Notes: a model not told the origin generated them from the sequence alone. DNA of 64,000 bases from Moraxella pluranimalium (GCF_002014825.1 NZ_MUYU01000029.1:7016-71015), one strand, 5' to 3'; positions 36,528 through 46,233 are shown, counted from the first letter of the stretch. Made by a program: numbers and translations.

Positions 36528-36700
36528 GCGTTTATGAATACATATGTACACTTTTTTCAATGATAATGGCAAACTTGTACTTTGTCAATGCTTTTAACCA
36601 ATTTATGACATTAAGCAATCATCGCTTAAGTCCAATCAATGTTTGCCAAGCCATGCCAACCGCTAAGCACATGGAACAAATGGTTATCAAATCAGTTGGG

Positions 36701-36920
36701 TTTAATGCCACACAGGCAAACAATGGTGTACATTTGGTGCATCAAGCAAATCTATCGCGAAGCACAAAAATCGGGTTATCAAAGTGGCTGGCGTTTAGTG
36801 CTAGGCAGGCGAACGCAGGTGTATAAGCACAATCCATCGTCACACTAATCGGGGCTAGTGCTAGGCAGACGAGCGATGGTGTACATTTAGTACATCGAGC
36901 GAGTCTAACGACGCAATAGC
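36701..36920 (+). repeat. cluster of three diverged GTAC-core repeats
   Basis: Three related copies in the same orientation. Copy A is about 36701-36765; copy B is truncated, about 36793-36824; copy C is 36855-36920. Copies A and C share ATGGTGTACATTT and the following GT-CATC-AGC-A-TCTA pattern, differing mostly by transitions. C has the core GTAC-ATTTA-GTAC with GATG/CATC-type flanking pairs. Copy C matches the insertion in polA at 39 of 51 bases. They fill most of the 510-base space between acpP and fabG. Upstream of copy A (36560-36700) nothing is recognised. Confidence 0.7.
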
Positions 36921-36937
36921 CACGATTAGAAAGACGA

Positions 36938-37666
36938 TTACATGTACATACCGCCATTGACTGCTAGCACCGCTCCCGTAATATAGCTTGCATCATCACT
37001 GGCTAGGAATGACACCGCTGCGGCGATTTCTTCTGGCTGACCCATGCGACCCATTGGCACGGCATCTAGCATTGAGTTGAGTAGGCGTTCATCCAGCTCT
37101 TCAGTCATGTCAGTTTCTACAAAGCCAGGTGCGACACAGTTCACCGTCACGCCACGAGAGCCGATTTCACGAGCGAGCGCACGGCTAAAGCCTTCGACAC
37201 CTGCTTTGGTAGCGGCATAGTTGGTTTGACCGGCATTGCCCATTTGACCGACGACTGATGTGATATTGATGATACGACCATGACGGGCTTTCATCATGCC
37301 ACGCACCGCACGACGGCTCATGCGATAGATAGAAGTTAGGTTGGTGTCGATGACACTTGCCCAGTCTTCATCTTTCATACGCATCAACAGGCCGTCTTTG
37401 GTGATGCCTGCGTTATTGACAAGCACATTGATACCGCCATAGACGCTATCAATTTCTTCAAACAGCTTATCCACATCTTCATCACTGCAGACATCCAGCA
37501 CACGGCCGATACCGCCTGATTCGCTCAAGTATTCTGCGATGGCATCAGCGCCTTTTTCGCTCGTGGCTGTACCGATGACAAAATGCCCTTCGTCAGCGAA
37601 ACGCTGTGCGATTGCCTTGCCGATACCACGGCTTGCGCCTGTTACTAGTACAATTTTACGACTCAT
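36938..37666 (-). CDS. fabG: 3-oxoacyl-ACP reductase
   Basis: A 242-residue short-chain dehydrogenase that reduces 3-oxoacyl-ACP with NADPH during fatty acid elongation. It has the cofactor motif TGASRGIGKAIA (about residues 8-19) and LVNNAGIT. The catalytic residues are the serine in NITSVVG and the pair Y-x3-K in YAATKAGVEGFSRALARE. The end GAVLAVNGGMYM is typical. Its ATG overlaps the fabD stop by four bases. Confidence 0.98.
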   Translation of the reverse strand: MSRKIVLVTGASRGIGKAIAQRFADEGHFVIGTATSEKGADAIAEYLSESGGIGRVLDVCSDEDVDKLFEEIDSVYGGINVLVNNAGITKDGLLMRMKDEDWASVIDTNLTSIYRMSRRAVRGMMKARHGRIINITSVVGQMGNAGQTNYAATKAGVEGFSRALAREIGSRGVTVNCVAPGFVETDMTEELDERLLNSMLDAVPMGRMGQPEEIAAAVSFLASDDASYITGAVLAVNGGMYM

Positions 37667-38622
37667 ACCAAATTCTCCAATTTTTCTAATCGTGCCAATT
37701 TATCCGTTGACAATGCTGTGATTGGGGTAGCTTGACGCTTGGCAAGGTTGGATAATACATTACCCGGGCCACATTCGACAATCAGCTCAATCTCTTGGTC
37801 AGCAAGCTTTTGCATGGTTTTTGACCATTGGACAGGCATAGATAATTGTTCGGTCAAAGCAAGCTTGATATCCGCCACATCGGAATGCACTTTGGCATGG
37901 CGGTTTTGGATGACGGCGATTTTGGCTTCACCAAAGGCGGTTTGGTTCAGTAGTTCGGCAAGTGCATCGCTGGCAGGATTCATCAGTTCACAATGTGATG
38001 GCACAGAGACTTTAAGCGGTACGGCTTTTTTGCCAAGCGCTTCAACAGCTGACAGCACACCTGCCACGCCCACTTCTGTACCTGCGACCACGACTTGCCC
38101 TGGGCTATTAAAATTCGCCGCATTGACGATGCCTGTGCTACCGCTGACTTCTTCGCATAGGCTTACCACTTGTTCATCTTCGAGTCCCAAAACAGCCGCC
38201 ATCTGCGTATCCATGCCCTTGACCGCTTGAGTCATCAGCTTGCCACGCTCATGCACAAGCTTGGCAGCATCGCCAAGACTTAGCACGCCTGATGCCACAA
38301 GTGCACTGTATTCACCGAGTGAATGCCCTGCCAAATATAGGGGCTTCAATGACTGCTTGGCAAGTAGTGGCTCAACAATACGCCAAATGGCAATGCTTGC
38401 CGTCAATAACGCAGGCTGTGTAAATTCGGTCTTGTTCAGACGGCTGTCATCTTGGGTCACTTCCCACAAATCAAAGCCAAGCGCACCGCTTGCTTCATCA
38501 AAAGTCTTGCGCACCACATCATAAGTCTCAGCCAACTCATTCATCATGCCGACTGTCTGCGAGCCTTGACCAGGGAAAACCACCGCCAATCGCTTGGCAA
38601 CTGTGGTGATGTCTTGTGTCAT
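37663..38622 (-). CDS. fabD: malonyl-CoA:ACP transacylase
   Basis: A 319-residue enzyme that loads malonyl groups onto ACP. The catalytic serine is in GHSLGEYSALVASG (about residues 98-111), following FPGQGSQTVGMM near the N-terminus. The catalytic histidine is in VPSHCELMNPASD. Upstream is rpmF; plsX and fabH, often found between rpmF and fabD, are absent here. It is coupled to fabG by ATGA overlap. Confidence 0.97.
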   Translation of the reverse strand: MTQDITTVAKRLAVVFPGQGSQTVGMMNELAETYDVVRKTFDEASGALGFDLWEVTQDDSRLNKTEFTQPALLTASIAIWRIVEPLLAKQSLKPLYLAGHSLGEYSALVASGVLSLGDAAKLVHERGKLMTQAVKGMDTQMAAVLGLEDEQVVSLCEEVSGSTGIVNAANFNSPGQVVVAGTEVGVAGVLSAVEALGKKAVPLKVSVPSHCELMNPASDALAELLNQTAFGEAKIAVIQNRHAKVHSDVADIKLALTEQLSMPVQWSKTMQKLADQEIELIVECGPGNVLSNLAKRQATPITALSTDKLARLEKLENLV

Positions 38623-38771
38623 AATTCACCTATGTAAAATTTAGCCAACACACGCTTGGCTTGATTGGAAAATTCAATAAAAATATTTTGCCAATTTTAT
38701 CACAAAAAAATACATTTGTTTACCCAAATGTATCAACTGACCGCACAATTCACGAAATCTTATTCCGACCC

Positions 38772-38812
38772 AAATAAAAAACCAAGCCCATTGACTTGCA
38801 ATGTTGGCTTGG
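38772..38812 (-). terminator. rpmF terminator
   Basis: Stem CCAAGCC/GGCTTGG with inner CATTG/CAATG pairs, followed on the minus strand by a run of T, 23 bases after rpmF. Confidence 0.8.
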
Positions 38813-38834
38813 CTTCATCATCACACAGTGATGC

Positions 38835-39017
38835 TTAGCTATCTTGGCTAACCTTGAATAGCTGACGACCACGGTAGAAACCGTCTTTGGTCGCGTGGTG
38901 GCGAAGGTGTTTTTCGCCAGTAGTAGAATCGATGCTTAGCTCAGCAATAGCGATATGGTCGTGTGAACGACGCATGTCACGGCGTGAGCGGCTCTTGCGG
39001 TTTTGTTGAACTGCCAT
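38835..39017 (-). CDS. rpmF: 50S ribosomal protein L32
   Basis: A 60-residue basic protein, the usual length. It begins [20 protein letters not shown] and contains the conserved [17 protein letters not shown]. Of the form without zinc cysteines. TAGGAGCT precedes the ATG. It follows yceD on the same strand, the conserved yceD-rpmF order, with an unusually long 240-base gap that holds no gene. Confidence 0.97.
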   Translation of the reverse strand: MAVQQNRKSRSRRDMRRSHDHIAIAELSIDSTTGEKHLRHHATKDGFYRGRQLFKVSQDS

Positions 39018-39259
39018 GATAGCTCCTAATTAAGTCAGTGGGCAGTTTGTGCCCATCAAGAAATAAACGGTTCGTGCGTCTTTGTCAATTTGTGTCAATG
39101 CGATTAAGCATCAATCGCCGTCCATCATAGACCTATGCACAATAAACGCTGTATTATACGCAAAAATCTTGCAAATTTCAAAGCCTAATCGCAAAAATTT
39201 ACAAAACTTTTCATCAAATTGTATTTTCAATCACACTCAATCTCATTAAGTGATTGATA

Positions 39260-39802
39260 TTATGATAATTTACCTTTTAAGGCTGCCAGTGCCGCAAAGG
39301 GATTTTCTTGGGTTTCTTCTTCGATTTCATCACCGACCGACTCCACCAGCATCTCACAGTCGGCATGGCGTGGCGATAATGGCAATGCCAAAATCAGCTC
39401 ATCTTCGAGCAAATCTTTGACAGGTAGCAATCGGCGGGCAGACTCGCCAAGCTCATCAATCAGCACATATTCAGCACCATCAACCAAGCCAATTTCGCTA
39501 TCATCATTCAATAACGCCAAGCGATATTCGCCCGATAAATCAATCGCAAACGGATCAAGACAACGCTGACAGCCGACATTAGCACTGCCTGACACTTGAT
39601 AATCAAGCCACAATATGCCGTCTTGTTTTGCCAAATCAAACACCACCTGCAAAGGACCACCACCCACCGTCTGCTCATTTAGGCGTGGCAATTCATCAAT
39701 GGCAATCTCACCTTGCCAATGAAAGCCAATATCCGCCCATTTTTCAAGCAGGATATTGTTTGGTAGCGTTTGATTATCGGGGTGTTTGTGCGTGTGTGTC
39801 AT
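39260..39802 (-). CDS. yceD: YceD/DUF177 family protein
   Basis: A protein of about 180 residues encoded upstream of rpmF, as in most bacteria. The family motif GCQRCLDPF (C-x2-C) is present near residue 80, and an acidic stretch DELILALPLSP lies further on. DUF177 proteins have been linked to 23S rRNA accumulation. The start is unsure: 39802 (MTHTHKHPDN) or 39832 in the same frame; neither has a strong ribosome site. Confidence 0.9.
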   Translation of the reverse strand: MTHTHKHPDNQTLPNNILLEKWADIGFHWQGEIAIDELPRLNEQTVGGGPLQVVFDLAKQDGILWLDYQVSGSANVGCQRCLDPFAIDLSGEYRLALLNDDSEIGLVDGAEYVLIDELGESARRLLPVKDLLEDELILALPLSPRHADCEMLVESVGDEIEEETQENPFAALAALKGKLS

Positions 39803-39924
39803 GGTCGTCAAAATCTTGGGATAAGCTAGCATTATGGCATATTTTTGCCAATTTCAAAAGTAAAATTTCTCAAACAAAATCAGCCAAAGATATTATAATA
39901 ACAGTTTTTGACCTTTGATGAATC

Positions 39925-40671
39925 ATGATTGACTTTAATCAGCTCTCGCCCGACATTGACATCTGCACAGAAGCCAGCGATACGACGCACGCTCGTCGTA
40001 TTCATGCACTATGGCAAAATTTTCACCAAAATAGCGCTTTGATTGTTGATGCCGAGCATTTATTTGCCCAAATCAGCGCTGATGATTGGCAAAGTTTTTA
40101 TCACACTTGGCAAGCCATCAAGTGCGATACGCAGGCTGAAGTCGCACTCACCGATTGGCTTATCCGATTGTTTGATGCCCTGTTTAATAATGCACAGCTG
40201 ATGCAAATGCCGACACGGCTCGTGCGTGGCAATGGCGAGCCCGAATATTTTCCTGCCGATGAGCAGGATGTGGCACGCATTGAATTTGCACATGGATTTT
40301 TTCAAAGTGCACTACATGAGATTAGCCACTGGTGCGTGGCGGGTAAACACAGACGCACGCTGAATGACTTTGGCTACTGGTACGAAGCAGACGGTCGTAA
40401 TGAGACGACTCAGGCGATTTTTGAGCAAGTTGAAATCACCCCACAAGCCATCGAGTGCTTATTGAGCCTTGCGCTTGGGCGGTATTTTTATGTCTCACAA
40501 GACAATCTCAATGCCGATTTCGACACATCCAAAAGCACCTTTGCCCAAGATGTCCATGCCAAAGCACTACATTATCTGAATGAGCCGCACACCCTGCCTA
40601 GGGACGCCAGACGGCTGTTGTGGGCATTTTTGACGCTGACGCACACACCATTTTATCAATCCATCCACTAG
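39925..40671 (+). CDS. epmC: elongation factor P hydroxylase EpmC
   Basis: A 248-residue protein of the YfcM/EpmC family, which hydroxylates the modified lysine of EF-P. Diagnostic blocks are FAHGFFQSALHEISHWCVAGKHRR (about residues 121-144, in parts, with histidines for metal), FGYWYEADGRNETTQ and SQDNLNADF. Presence implies EF-P lysylation by EpmA/EpmB elsewhere. It is divergent from yceD and nine bases before the YciO-like gene, so the two are likely co-transcribed. Confidence 0.95.
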   Translation: MIDFNQLSPDIDICTEASDTTHARRIHALWQNFHQNSALIVDAEHLFAQISADDWQSFYHTWQAIKCDTQAEVALTDWLIRLFDALFNNAQLMQMPTRLVRGNGEPEYFPADEQDVARIEFAHGFFQSALHEISHWCVAGKHRRTLNDFGYWYEADGRNETTQAIFEQVEITPQAIECLLSLALGRYFYVSQDNLNADFDTSKSTFAQDVHAKALHYLNEPHTLPRDARRLLWAFLTLTHTPFYQSIH

Positions 40672-40680
40672 GAAAACCGC

Positions 40681-41292
40681 ATGAACACCTACTATCTACA
40701 CCCCGACAACCCGCAAGAGCGTATCATCAACCAAATCATTGATGCCCTGCAAAATGACAAACTTATCGTCTATCCAAGTCAGCATGGCTATCAGCTTGCC
40801 ATGAGCCTATCTGCCAAAGATGCCCATACACAAGCAACTCGTATGGGTAATTGGCAAACACCGCCGCACGCTGTGCTTATTTGCCAAAACTTAAGCCAAA
40901 TCGCCCACTATGCTGACATGGATAATTTTGCCCATCGCATCATGAAATCAAAGCTTGGCACGGGCATTGATTTTACCCTTAATCCTACCAAGCTGACACC
41001 CAAAAAATTCATCCATGACAAAACCAAAACCATCGCCGTACGACAAGCCACCACAGCCATTGAGCAGGCATTGGCTGATAAACTTGGCGAAGCATTTGTA
41101 AGCCTACCCATCATCATTAATGGTGAGCCACTCATTTATGACAGTAGCTATGAAGTGGAAATGGCGGTTGAAAATTTGGTGGATGGCTATATCAATGCCG
41201 GTGAAATTGCACAAAGCACACCGACGCTTGTCAGTCTCATCGATGAGAGTGCCACCGTGCTTATACAAGGTGATGCACAAATTGATTGGTGA
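40681..41292 (+). CDS. Sua5/YciO/YrdC family protein, YciO-like
   Basis: A 203-residue protein aligning along its whole length with E. coli YciO, from HPDNPQERIINQIIDAL at the start to TPTLVSLIDESATVLIQGDA at the end. The family includes the threonylcarbamoyl-AMP synthase TsaC used for t6A in tRNA, but YciO is much less active. The usual YPTDSGYALG motif is here YPSQHGYQLA, so some substrate contacts have changed. It follows epmC by nine bases and ends at a terminator. Confidence 0.87.
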   Translation: MNTYYLHPDNPQERIINQIIDALQNDKLIVYPSQHGYQLAMSLSAKDAHTQATRMGNWQTPPHAVLICQNLSQIAHYADMDNFAHRIMKSKLGTGIDFTLNPTKLTPKKFIHDKTKTIAVRQATTAIEQALADKLGEAFVSLPIIINGEPLIYDSSYEVEMAVENLVDGYINAGEIAQSTPTLVSLIDESATVLIQGDAQIDW

Positions 41293-41318
41293 TAAGAAAA
41301 GTAAATCAAAGATAAAAC

Positions 41319-41347
41319 AAAACCCTGATTAAATAATCAGGGTTTTT
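41319..41347. terminator. bidirectional terminator at the end of the alpha operon
   Basis: A 12-base perfect stem AAAACCCTGATT/AATCAGGGTTTT with a four-base loop. It ends both the YciO-like gene and the ribosomal cluster (rplQ). Confidence 0.9.
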
Positions 41348-41361
41348 AGCAGTGTGGTTGA

Positions 41362-41727
41362 TTATGGACGGTCAACCAACTCTACATATGCCATAGGTGC
41401 ATTGTCACCATCACGGAAACCGCACTTGATGATACGCAGATAACCACCTGGACGAGTTTGGTAGCGTGGACCAAGCTCAGCAAATAGTTTGCCTACCATA
41501 TCTTTGTTACGCATACGGCTGAATGCTAGACGACGATTTGCAACGCTGTCTTCTTTTGCCAAAGTGATTAGTGGCTCAGCAACGCGGCGAAGCTCTTTTG
41601 CTTTTGGCAAAGTGGTTTTGATTAGCTCATGCTCGAACAATGAGTTAGTCATGTTCTGGAACATAGCCTTACGATGGCTGCTGGTGCGACCCAGCTTGAC
41701 TCCGCTTTTACGATGTCGCATGGTCAA
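41362..41727 (-). CDS. rplQ: 50S ribosomal protein L17
   Basis: A 121-residue protein with the conserved [20 protein letters not shown] opening and a final [15 protein letters not shown]. It sits near the peptide exit tunnel. Last gene of the alpha operon, 12 bases after rpoA and directly before the terminator. Confidence 0.98.
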   Translation of the reverse strand: MTMRHRKSGVKLGRTSSHRKAMFQNMTNSLFEHELIKTTLPKAKELRRVAEPLITLAKEDSVANRRLAFSRMRNKDMVGKLFAELGPRYQTRPGGYLRIIKCGFRDGDNAPMAYVELVDRP

Positions 41728-41739
41728 GTATCCTTAAAA

Positions 41740-42744
41740 TTAGCGGCTACGATAAGAGAAACGATCATCGACACGCAAATCACTTGGCGGCCAGTTTTCT
41801 AGACGCATACCAAGCTCAAGATTCTTAGATGCCAACACATCTTTGATCTCGGTCAATGATTTCTTACCTAGATTTGGTGTCTTAAGCAGTTCAGTTTCTG
41901 AACGCTGTACCAAATCACCGATGTAATAAATGTTTTCAGCTTTCAAGCAGTTTGCTGAACGAACCGTTAGCTCAAGATCATCAACTGGACGAAGTAGTAC
42001 AGGATCAATCTCTTCTTTTTCTTTGATTGGCTCAGGTGCTTCTTCTGCTTCTAGATCTACAAAGATAGCGATTTGCTGTTGTAGAATAGTCGCAGCTTTG
42101 CGAATAGCTTCTTCTGGGTCGATCGTGCCGTTCGTTTCAAGCTCGATAATTAGCTTATCAAGGTCGGTACGCTGTTCAACACGAGCATTCTCAACATCAT
42201 AAGCAACACGCAAAATCGGGCTAAAGCTAGCGTCAAGTTTTAGACGACCAATCACCTTCGAATTTGCATCTTCACGACGCTGATTTGCAGGCTCATAACC
42301 GCGACCAGTCACTACACGCAGGCGCATCTTCAGGTGGCCACGCTCACTCAATGTGCCAAGCACCAAGTTTGGATTGGCGATTTCGACATTATGTGGTAGT
42401 TCTAAGTCTGCAGCAGTTACAACACCTGCACCCTTTTTATCCAAAGTCAAATAAGCTTCATTCTGGTCATGCAGGATAATTGCCAACGATTTTAGATTTA
42501 ATAGCAAATCCAAAACGTCTTCTTGCAAGCCTTCCAGGGTAGAATATTCATGATCTACGCCTTCGATTTCAGCTTCAACTACCGCTGCACCAGACAATGA
42601 AGAAAGCAGAATGCGACGAAGAGCATTACCAAGGGTATGCCCAAAACCGCGTTCTAACGGCTCGAGCGTGACCTTTGCAGTCGTTTCATTAACCGTGTCC
42701 ACGTTAATCGCGCTCGGTGTTAGAAACTCAGTTGCATTTGTCAT
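41740..42744 (-). CDS. rpoA: RNA polymerase subunit alpha
   Basis: A 334-residue alpha subunit. The N-terminal assembly domain has [23 protein letters not shown] (residues about 27-49, in parts). A flexible acidic linker follows (about 235-247). The C-terminal domain, which contacts UP elements and activators, has [20 protein letters not shown] and [13 protein letters not shown]. Usual place between rpsD and rplQ. Confidence 0.99.
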   Translation of the reverse strand: MTNATEFLTPSAINVDTVNETTAKVTLEPLERGFGHTLGNALRRILLSSLSGAAVVEAEIEGVDHEYSTLEGLQEDVLDLLLNLKSLAIILHDQNEAYLTLDKKGAGVVTAADLELPHNVEIANPNLVLGTLSERGHLKMRLRVVTGRGYEPANQRREDANSKVIGRLKLDASFSPILRVAYDVENARVEQRTDLDKLIIELETNGTIDPEEAIRKAATILQQQIAIFVDLEAEEAPEPIKEKEEIDPVLLRPVDDLELTVRSANCLKAENIYYIGDLVQRSETELLKTPNLGKKSLTEIKDVLASKNLELGMRLENWPPSDLRVDDRFSYRSR

Positions 42745-42768
42745 AGTGTCACCTCGATTTAATTCGGA

Positions 42769-43410
42769 TTATTTAGAATATAGCTCAACAATCAAGTGTT
42801 CGTTGATTTCAGCAGGCAATTCGCTACGCTCTGGCGCAGATTTGAAAGTACCTTGTAGTTTGCTGTGATCAACTTCCAACCATGCTGGAATGCCACGCTG
42901 AGTCGCAAGCTCAACTGCGTTTTTGATACGAAGTTGTTCTTTTGATTTTTCGTGAACAGCAATCACATCACCGTCTTGAACTTGAATTGATGGAATGTTT
43001 ACACGAACAAACTCATCACGACCTGCTTTTTTAAGCAAGATAGCACGGTGGCTAACCAACTGACGCGCTTCTGCACGAGTAGCACCAAAGCCCATGCGAT
43101 ATACAACGTTGTCAAGGCGACGCTCAAGGGTTACTAGTAGGTTTTCACCAGTAGCACCACGCTGACGAGCAGCTTCTTTATAGTAGTTAGAGAACTGACG
43201 CTCTAGTACGCCGTACATACGCTTAACTTTTTGCTTTTCGCGAAGCTGTGATGCGTATTCAGAAGTTTTATTTTGGCTGTTGCCATGCTGACCAGGTACA
43301 CGACCTGCTTTCTTAGTCTTCACATCGTAAGCTTTAACGCCTGATTTCAATTGAAGATCAGTGCCTTCACGACGTGATAGTTTTAGTTTTGGACCAATAT
43401 AACGGGCCAT
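42769..43410 (-). CDS. rpsD: 30S ribosomal protein S4
   Basis: A 213-residue primary rRNA-binding protein, slightly longer than the 206 residues of E. coli. It starts [19 protein letters not shown] and has the S4 domain near [23 protein letters not shown]. In E. coli S4 also represses the alpha operon by binding its leader; a structured leader is present before rpsM here. Confidence 0.98.
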   Translation of the reverse strand: MARYIGPKLKLSRREGTDLQLKSGVKAYDVKTKKAGRVPGQHGNSQNKTSEYASQLREKQKVKRMYGVLERQFSNYYKEAARQRGATGENLLVTLERRLDNVVYRMGFGATRAEARQLVSHRAILLKKAGRDEFVRVNIPSIQVQDGDVIAVHEKSKEQLRIKNAVELATQRGIPAWLEVDHSKLQGTFKSAPERSELPAEINEHLIVELYSK

Positions 43411-43422
43411 AAGTCTATCTCC

Positions 43423-43815
43423 TTAAACGCGGCGTTTCTTAGGTGGGCGGCAGCCGTTGTGTGGAATTGGTGTTACATCGCTGATGCTGTTAATTTTATA
43501 ACCCAATGCACCTAATGCACGAACCGCAGACTCACGACCTGGTCCTGGACCTTTAACCAAGACATCGACATTCTTAACACCATAAGTTTCTTGAGCAGCT
43601 TTACCAGCTACTTCAGCTGCAACCTGTGCAGCAAATGGTGTAGATTTGCGTGAACCGCGGAAGCCTTGTCCACCAGAAGTGGCCCAAGCCAATGCATTAC
43701 CTTGACGATCAGTAATCGTTACAATGGTGTTATTAAAAGACGCATGAATGTGGGCGATACCTTCAGATACCGAACGACGAGCCACTTTTTTGCGGCTACG
43801 AGTGTCTTTTGCCAT
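43423..43815 (-). CDS. rpsK: 30S ribosomal protein S11
   Basis: A 130-residue platform protein with [38 protein letters not shown] and the typical ending [15 protein letters not shown]. Positioned between rpsM and rpsD, 20 and 12 bases from its neighbours. Confidence 0.98.
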   Translation of the reverse strand: MAKDTRSRKKVARRSVSEGIAHIHASFNNTIVTITDRQGNALAWATSGGQGFRGSRKSTPFAAQVAAEVAGKAAQETYGVKNVDVLVKGPGPGRESAVRALGALGYKINSISDVTPIPHNGCRPPKKRRV

Positions 43816-43835
43816 CTTTTAGCTTCCTAAGTTAG

Positions 43836-44192
43836 TTACTTTTTAATTGCTTTGCGTGGACCTTTACGGGTACGCGCGTTAGTTTTAGTACGTTGACCAT
43901 TTACAGGCAGACCACGACGATGGCGAAGACCACGGTAGCAACCCAAATCGACCAAACGCTTGATGTTCATTGAAACTTCACGACGAAGGTCGCCTTCAAC
44001 TGTGTAGTTTGCAACTTCTGCACGAACAGCATCCAGTTGTGAATCATCTAACGAACCAATTTTGGTAGTTTCAGCGATACCAACTTTAGCAAGGATTTGC
44101 TTAGCAGTAGTACGACCGATACCAAAAATGTAAGTTAGCGAAATCACAGCATGTTTGTTGTCCGGAATGTTTACACCGGCAATACGAGCCAT
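43836..44192 (-). CDS. rpsM: 30S ribosomal protein S13
   Basis: A 118-residue protein of the 30S head. It begins [20 protein letters not shown] and ends with the basic tail [18 protein letters not shown], which touches tRNA in the P site. First gene of the alpha operon proper, after a 130-base structured spacer. Confidence 0.98.
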   Translation of the reverse strand: MARIAGVNIPDNKHAVISLTYIFGIGRTTAKQILAKVGIAETTKIGSLDDSQLDAVRAEVANYTVEGDLRREVSMNIKRLVDLGCYRGLRHRRGLPVNGQRTKTNARTRKGPRKAIKK

Positions 44193-44202
44193 TGATTTCT
44201 CT

Positions 44203-44294
44203 CCATTAGCACAAATGCAAAGGCATTTGCTAAGTGTTAACCGCTATCAAATAAAATGATAGCATGGCAAGAAGCGGATAATACATTATCCGCT
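44203..44294 (-). promoter_or_regulatory. structured leader between rpmJ and rpsM
   Basis: Three hairpins stand in series: CAAATGC/GCATTTG (44212-44229), GCTATC/GATAGC (44243-44263) and AGCGGATAAT/ATTATCCGCT (44273-44294). In E. coli the equivalent leader folds into a pseudoknot bound by S4. The sequence differs here, so S4 control is inferred from position and structure. Confidence 0.5.
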
Positions 44295-44321
44295 ACCAAA
44301 TATCAAGTATTAATTTGTAAA

Positions 44322-44438
44322 TTAACCTTGACGTTGTTTATGACGTGGTTCTGCACTGCAGATCACAAGGACTTTACCTTTGCGACGTACAATTTTGCAG
44401 CTACCACAGATTTTTTTTACAGATGCTTGAACTTTCAT
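44322..44438 (-). CDS. rpmJ: 50S ribosomal protein L36
   Basis: A 38-residue protein, starting [20 protein letters not shown] and ending [13 protein letters not shown]. It has the zinc ligands C11, C14, C27 and H33 region, so it is the zinc-binding form. Located 19 bases after secY as in E. coli; AGGAGCATGAC precedes the start. Confidence 0.97.
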   Translation of the reverse strand: MKVQASVKKICGSCKIVRRKGKVLVICSAEPRHKQRQG

Positions 44439-44457
44439 GTCATGCTCCTAAAGTCCA

Positions 44458-45789
44458 TCACTGATGTGATGATTTAATTAATGCTTGATCATGATACTGG
44501 TGCGTCATCAGATGTGCTTGGATCTGAGCGATAAAGTCCATCAACACAACTACCATAATCAACAAAGAAGAGCCACCCAATGGAATTGGCACATTAAATG
44601 CAGTCTGTACAATCATTGGCATTAAGCAAATAATTGTCATATACATTGCACCAATAAAGGTCAGGCGATTTAGCACAAAATCTAAGTATCGTTTGGTTTG
44701 TTGGCCCGGTCTAATACCTGGAATATAAGCACCGCTACGCTTTAGATTCTCGGCCACTTCTTTTGGGTTGAACATCAACGCTGTATAAAAATAACAGAAG
44801 AAAATGATCATCACTGCAAAAAGAAGTAAGTATAGTGGCTGTCCAGGTTGCAACACCAAAGAAATATTTTGCAAAATTTCTTGGGTTAGCGTTGGGTTTT
44901 CGCTCGCAGCTGTCCATTGACCAAGACTTGCAGGCAACAGCAACAATGAGCTGGCAAAAATCGCAGGAATGACACCAGCCATATTCAGCTTAAGTGGCAG
45001 ATGAGATTGTTGCTGTGCATAAACCTTACGGCCTTGCTGTTGCTTTTGTGCATAGTTTACTGGTACACGACGCTGTGCACGCTCAATGAATACAATCGCA
45101 GCGGTAACAGCAATACCAAGTGCCGCAAAAATCATCAAGACAATCATATTCATGTCTTGGCTGATTGCTTGCGAAATCATGCTTGGCGCTGAAGCAATGA
45201 TGCTGGCAAAAATTAGCATCGAAATACCGTTGCCAACACCACGTTCAGTAATTTGCTCACCTAGCCACATCAAGAACATCGAACCTGCTACCAAAGAAGT
45301 AACCGCAGGGATATAAAATCCCAGTCCAGATGTTAGTGTTAAGCCACCAGCAATCAAACCTGTGGACATACCAACAGCTTGAACAATAGCTAGAGCCAAC
45401 GTGCCTTGACGTGTATATTTATTAAGTGTACGGCGTCCTGACTCACCTTCTTTTTTCAAAGCCTCAAGCGATGGTACAACTGTTGACATCATTTGCACCA
45501 CAATCGATGCGGAAATATAAGGCATAATACCCAATGCCATAATCGACATACGCTCAAGCGCACCTCCTGAGAACATATTAAACATCCCAAGGAAGGTGTT
45601 TTGGTTGCTTTGGAAAAAACGAGCCAAACCAATTGGATCCATACCCGGAATAGGGATATGCGAACCAAGACGATAAACAATCAACGCCCCAAATAGAAAA
45701 AGCATACGATTCCACAGCTCATCGTATTTACGAATGAAAGCCAGTGGATTTAAAGGCACGCCTGAGCGAGACGATGATTGCTTAGACAT
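44458..45789 (-). CDS. secY: protein translocase subunit SecY
   Basis: A 443-residue channel subunit of the Sec translocase with ten membrane segments. It shows the plug region SHIPIPGMDP, MPYISASIVVQMMSTVVPSLEALKKEGE (in parts) and the cytoplasmic loop MFNPKEVAENLKRSGAYIPGIRPG. Its partners SecE and SecG are not in the window. Typical location in the spc operon, three bases after rplO. Confidence 0.98.
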   Translation of the reverse strand: MSKQSSSRSGVPLNPLAFIRKYDELWNRMLFLFGALIVYRLGSHIPIPGMDPIGLARFFQSNQNTFLGMFNMFSGGALERMSIMALGIMPYISASIVVQMMSTVVPSLEALKKEGESGRRTLNKYTRQGTLALAIVQAVGMSTGLIAGGLTLTSGLGFYIPAVTSLVAGSMFLMWLGEQITERGVGNGISMLIFASIIASAPSMISQAISQDMNMIVLMIFAALGIAVTAAIVFIERAQRRVPVNYAQKQQQGRKVYAQQQSHLPLKLNMAGVIPAIFASSLLLLPASLGQWTAASENPTLTQEILQNISLVLQPGQPLYLLLFAVMIIFFCYFYTALMFNPKEVAENLKRSGAYIPGIRPGQQTKRYLDFVLNRLTFIGAMYMTIICLMPMIVQTAFNVPIPLGGSSLLIMVVVLMDFIAQIQAHLMTHQYHDQALIKSSHQ

Positions 45790-45792
45790 AGA

Positions 45793-46233
45793 TTACTCCT
45801 CGACGCTGCCACCAGCAGCTTCGATTGCTTGTTTTGCACCTTTAGTAACTTTTACGCCTTTAAAGGTCAATGCGCGAGTTACTTCACCTGATAGGATGAT
45901 GCGTGCACGCTTCATATCACCACGAATGATGTTAGCAGCTTTCAAAGTTTCAACGGTAACTACGTCACCTTCAACTTTGTTTAGCTCAGATAGACGAACT
46001 TCAGCAGTTGTCATAGCAATCTTAGACGTAAAACCAAATTTTGGCAAACGACGATAGATTGGCATTTGACCGCCTTCAAAACCCGCAGGAATGCTAGAGC
46101 CTGAGCGTGAAGTTTGACCTTTGATACCGCGACCACCAGTCTTACCGATACCAGAACCGATACCACGACCACGACGAAGTGCTTTTTTCTTAGCACCTAG
46201 TGCTGGTGATAGTTCATTAAGCTTAAGACCCAT
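45793..46233 (-). CDS. rplO: 50S ribosomal protein L15
   Basis: A 146-residue late-assembly protein, starting [20 protein letters not shown] with a glycine/arginine-rich N-terminal arm ([20 protein letters not shown]) that reaches into 23S rRNA. Its ATG overlaps the rpmD stop (TAATG). Confidence 0.98.
   Translation of the reverse strand: MGLKLNELSPALGAKKKALRRGRGIGSGIGKTGGRGIKGQTSRSGSSIPAGFEGGQMPIYRRLPKFGFTSKIAMTTAEVRLSELNKVEGDVVTVETLKAANIIRGDMKRARIILSGEVTRALTFKGVKVTKGAKQAIEAAGGSVEE

Noticed and set aside
36560..36826. 88-codon plus-strand ORF in the fabG-acpP gap
   Set aside because: It runs through repeat copies A and B, opposes the flanking operon and has no family; best explained as the repeat cluster itself.
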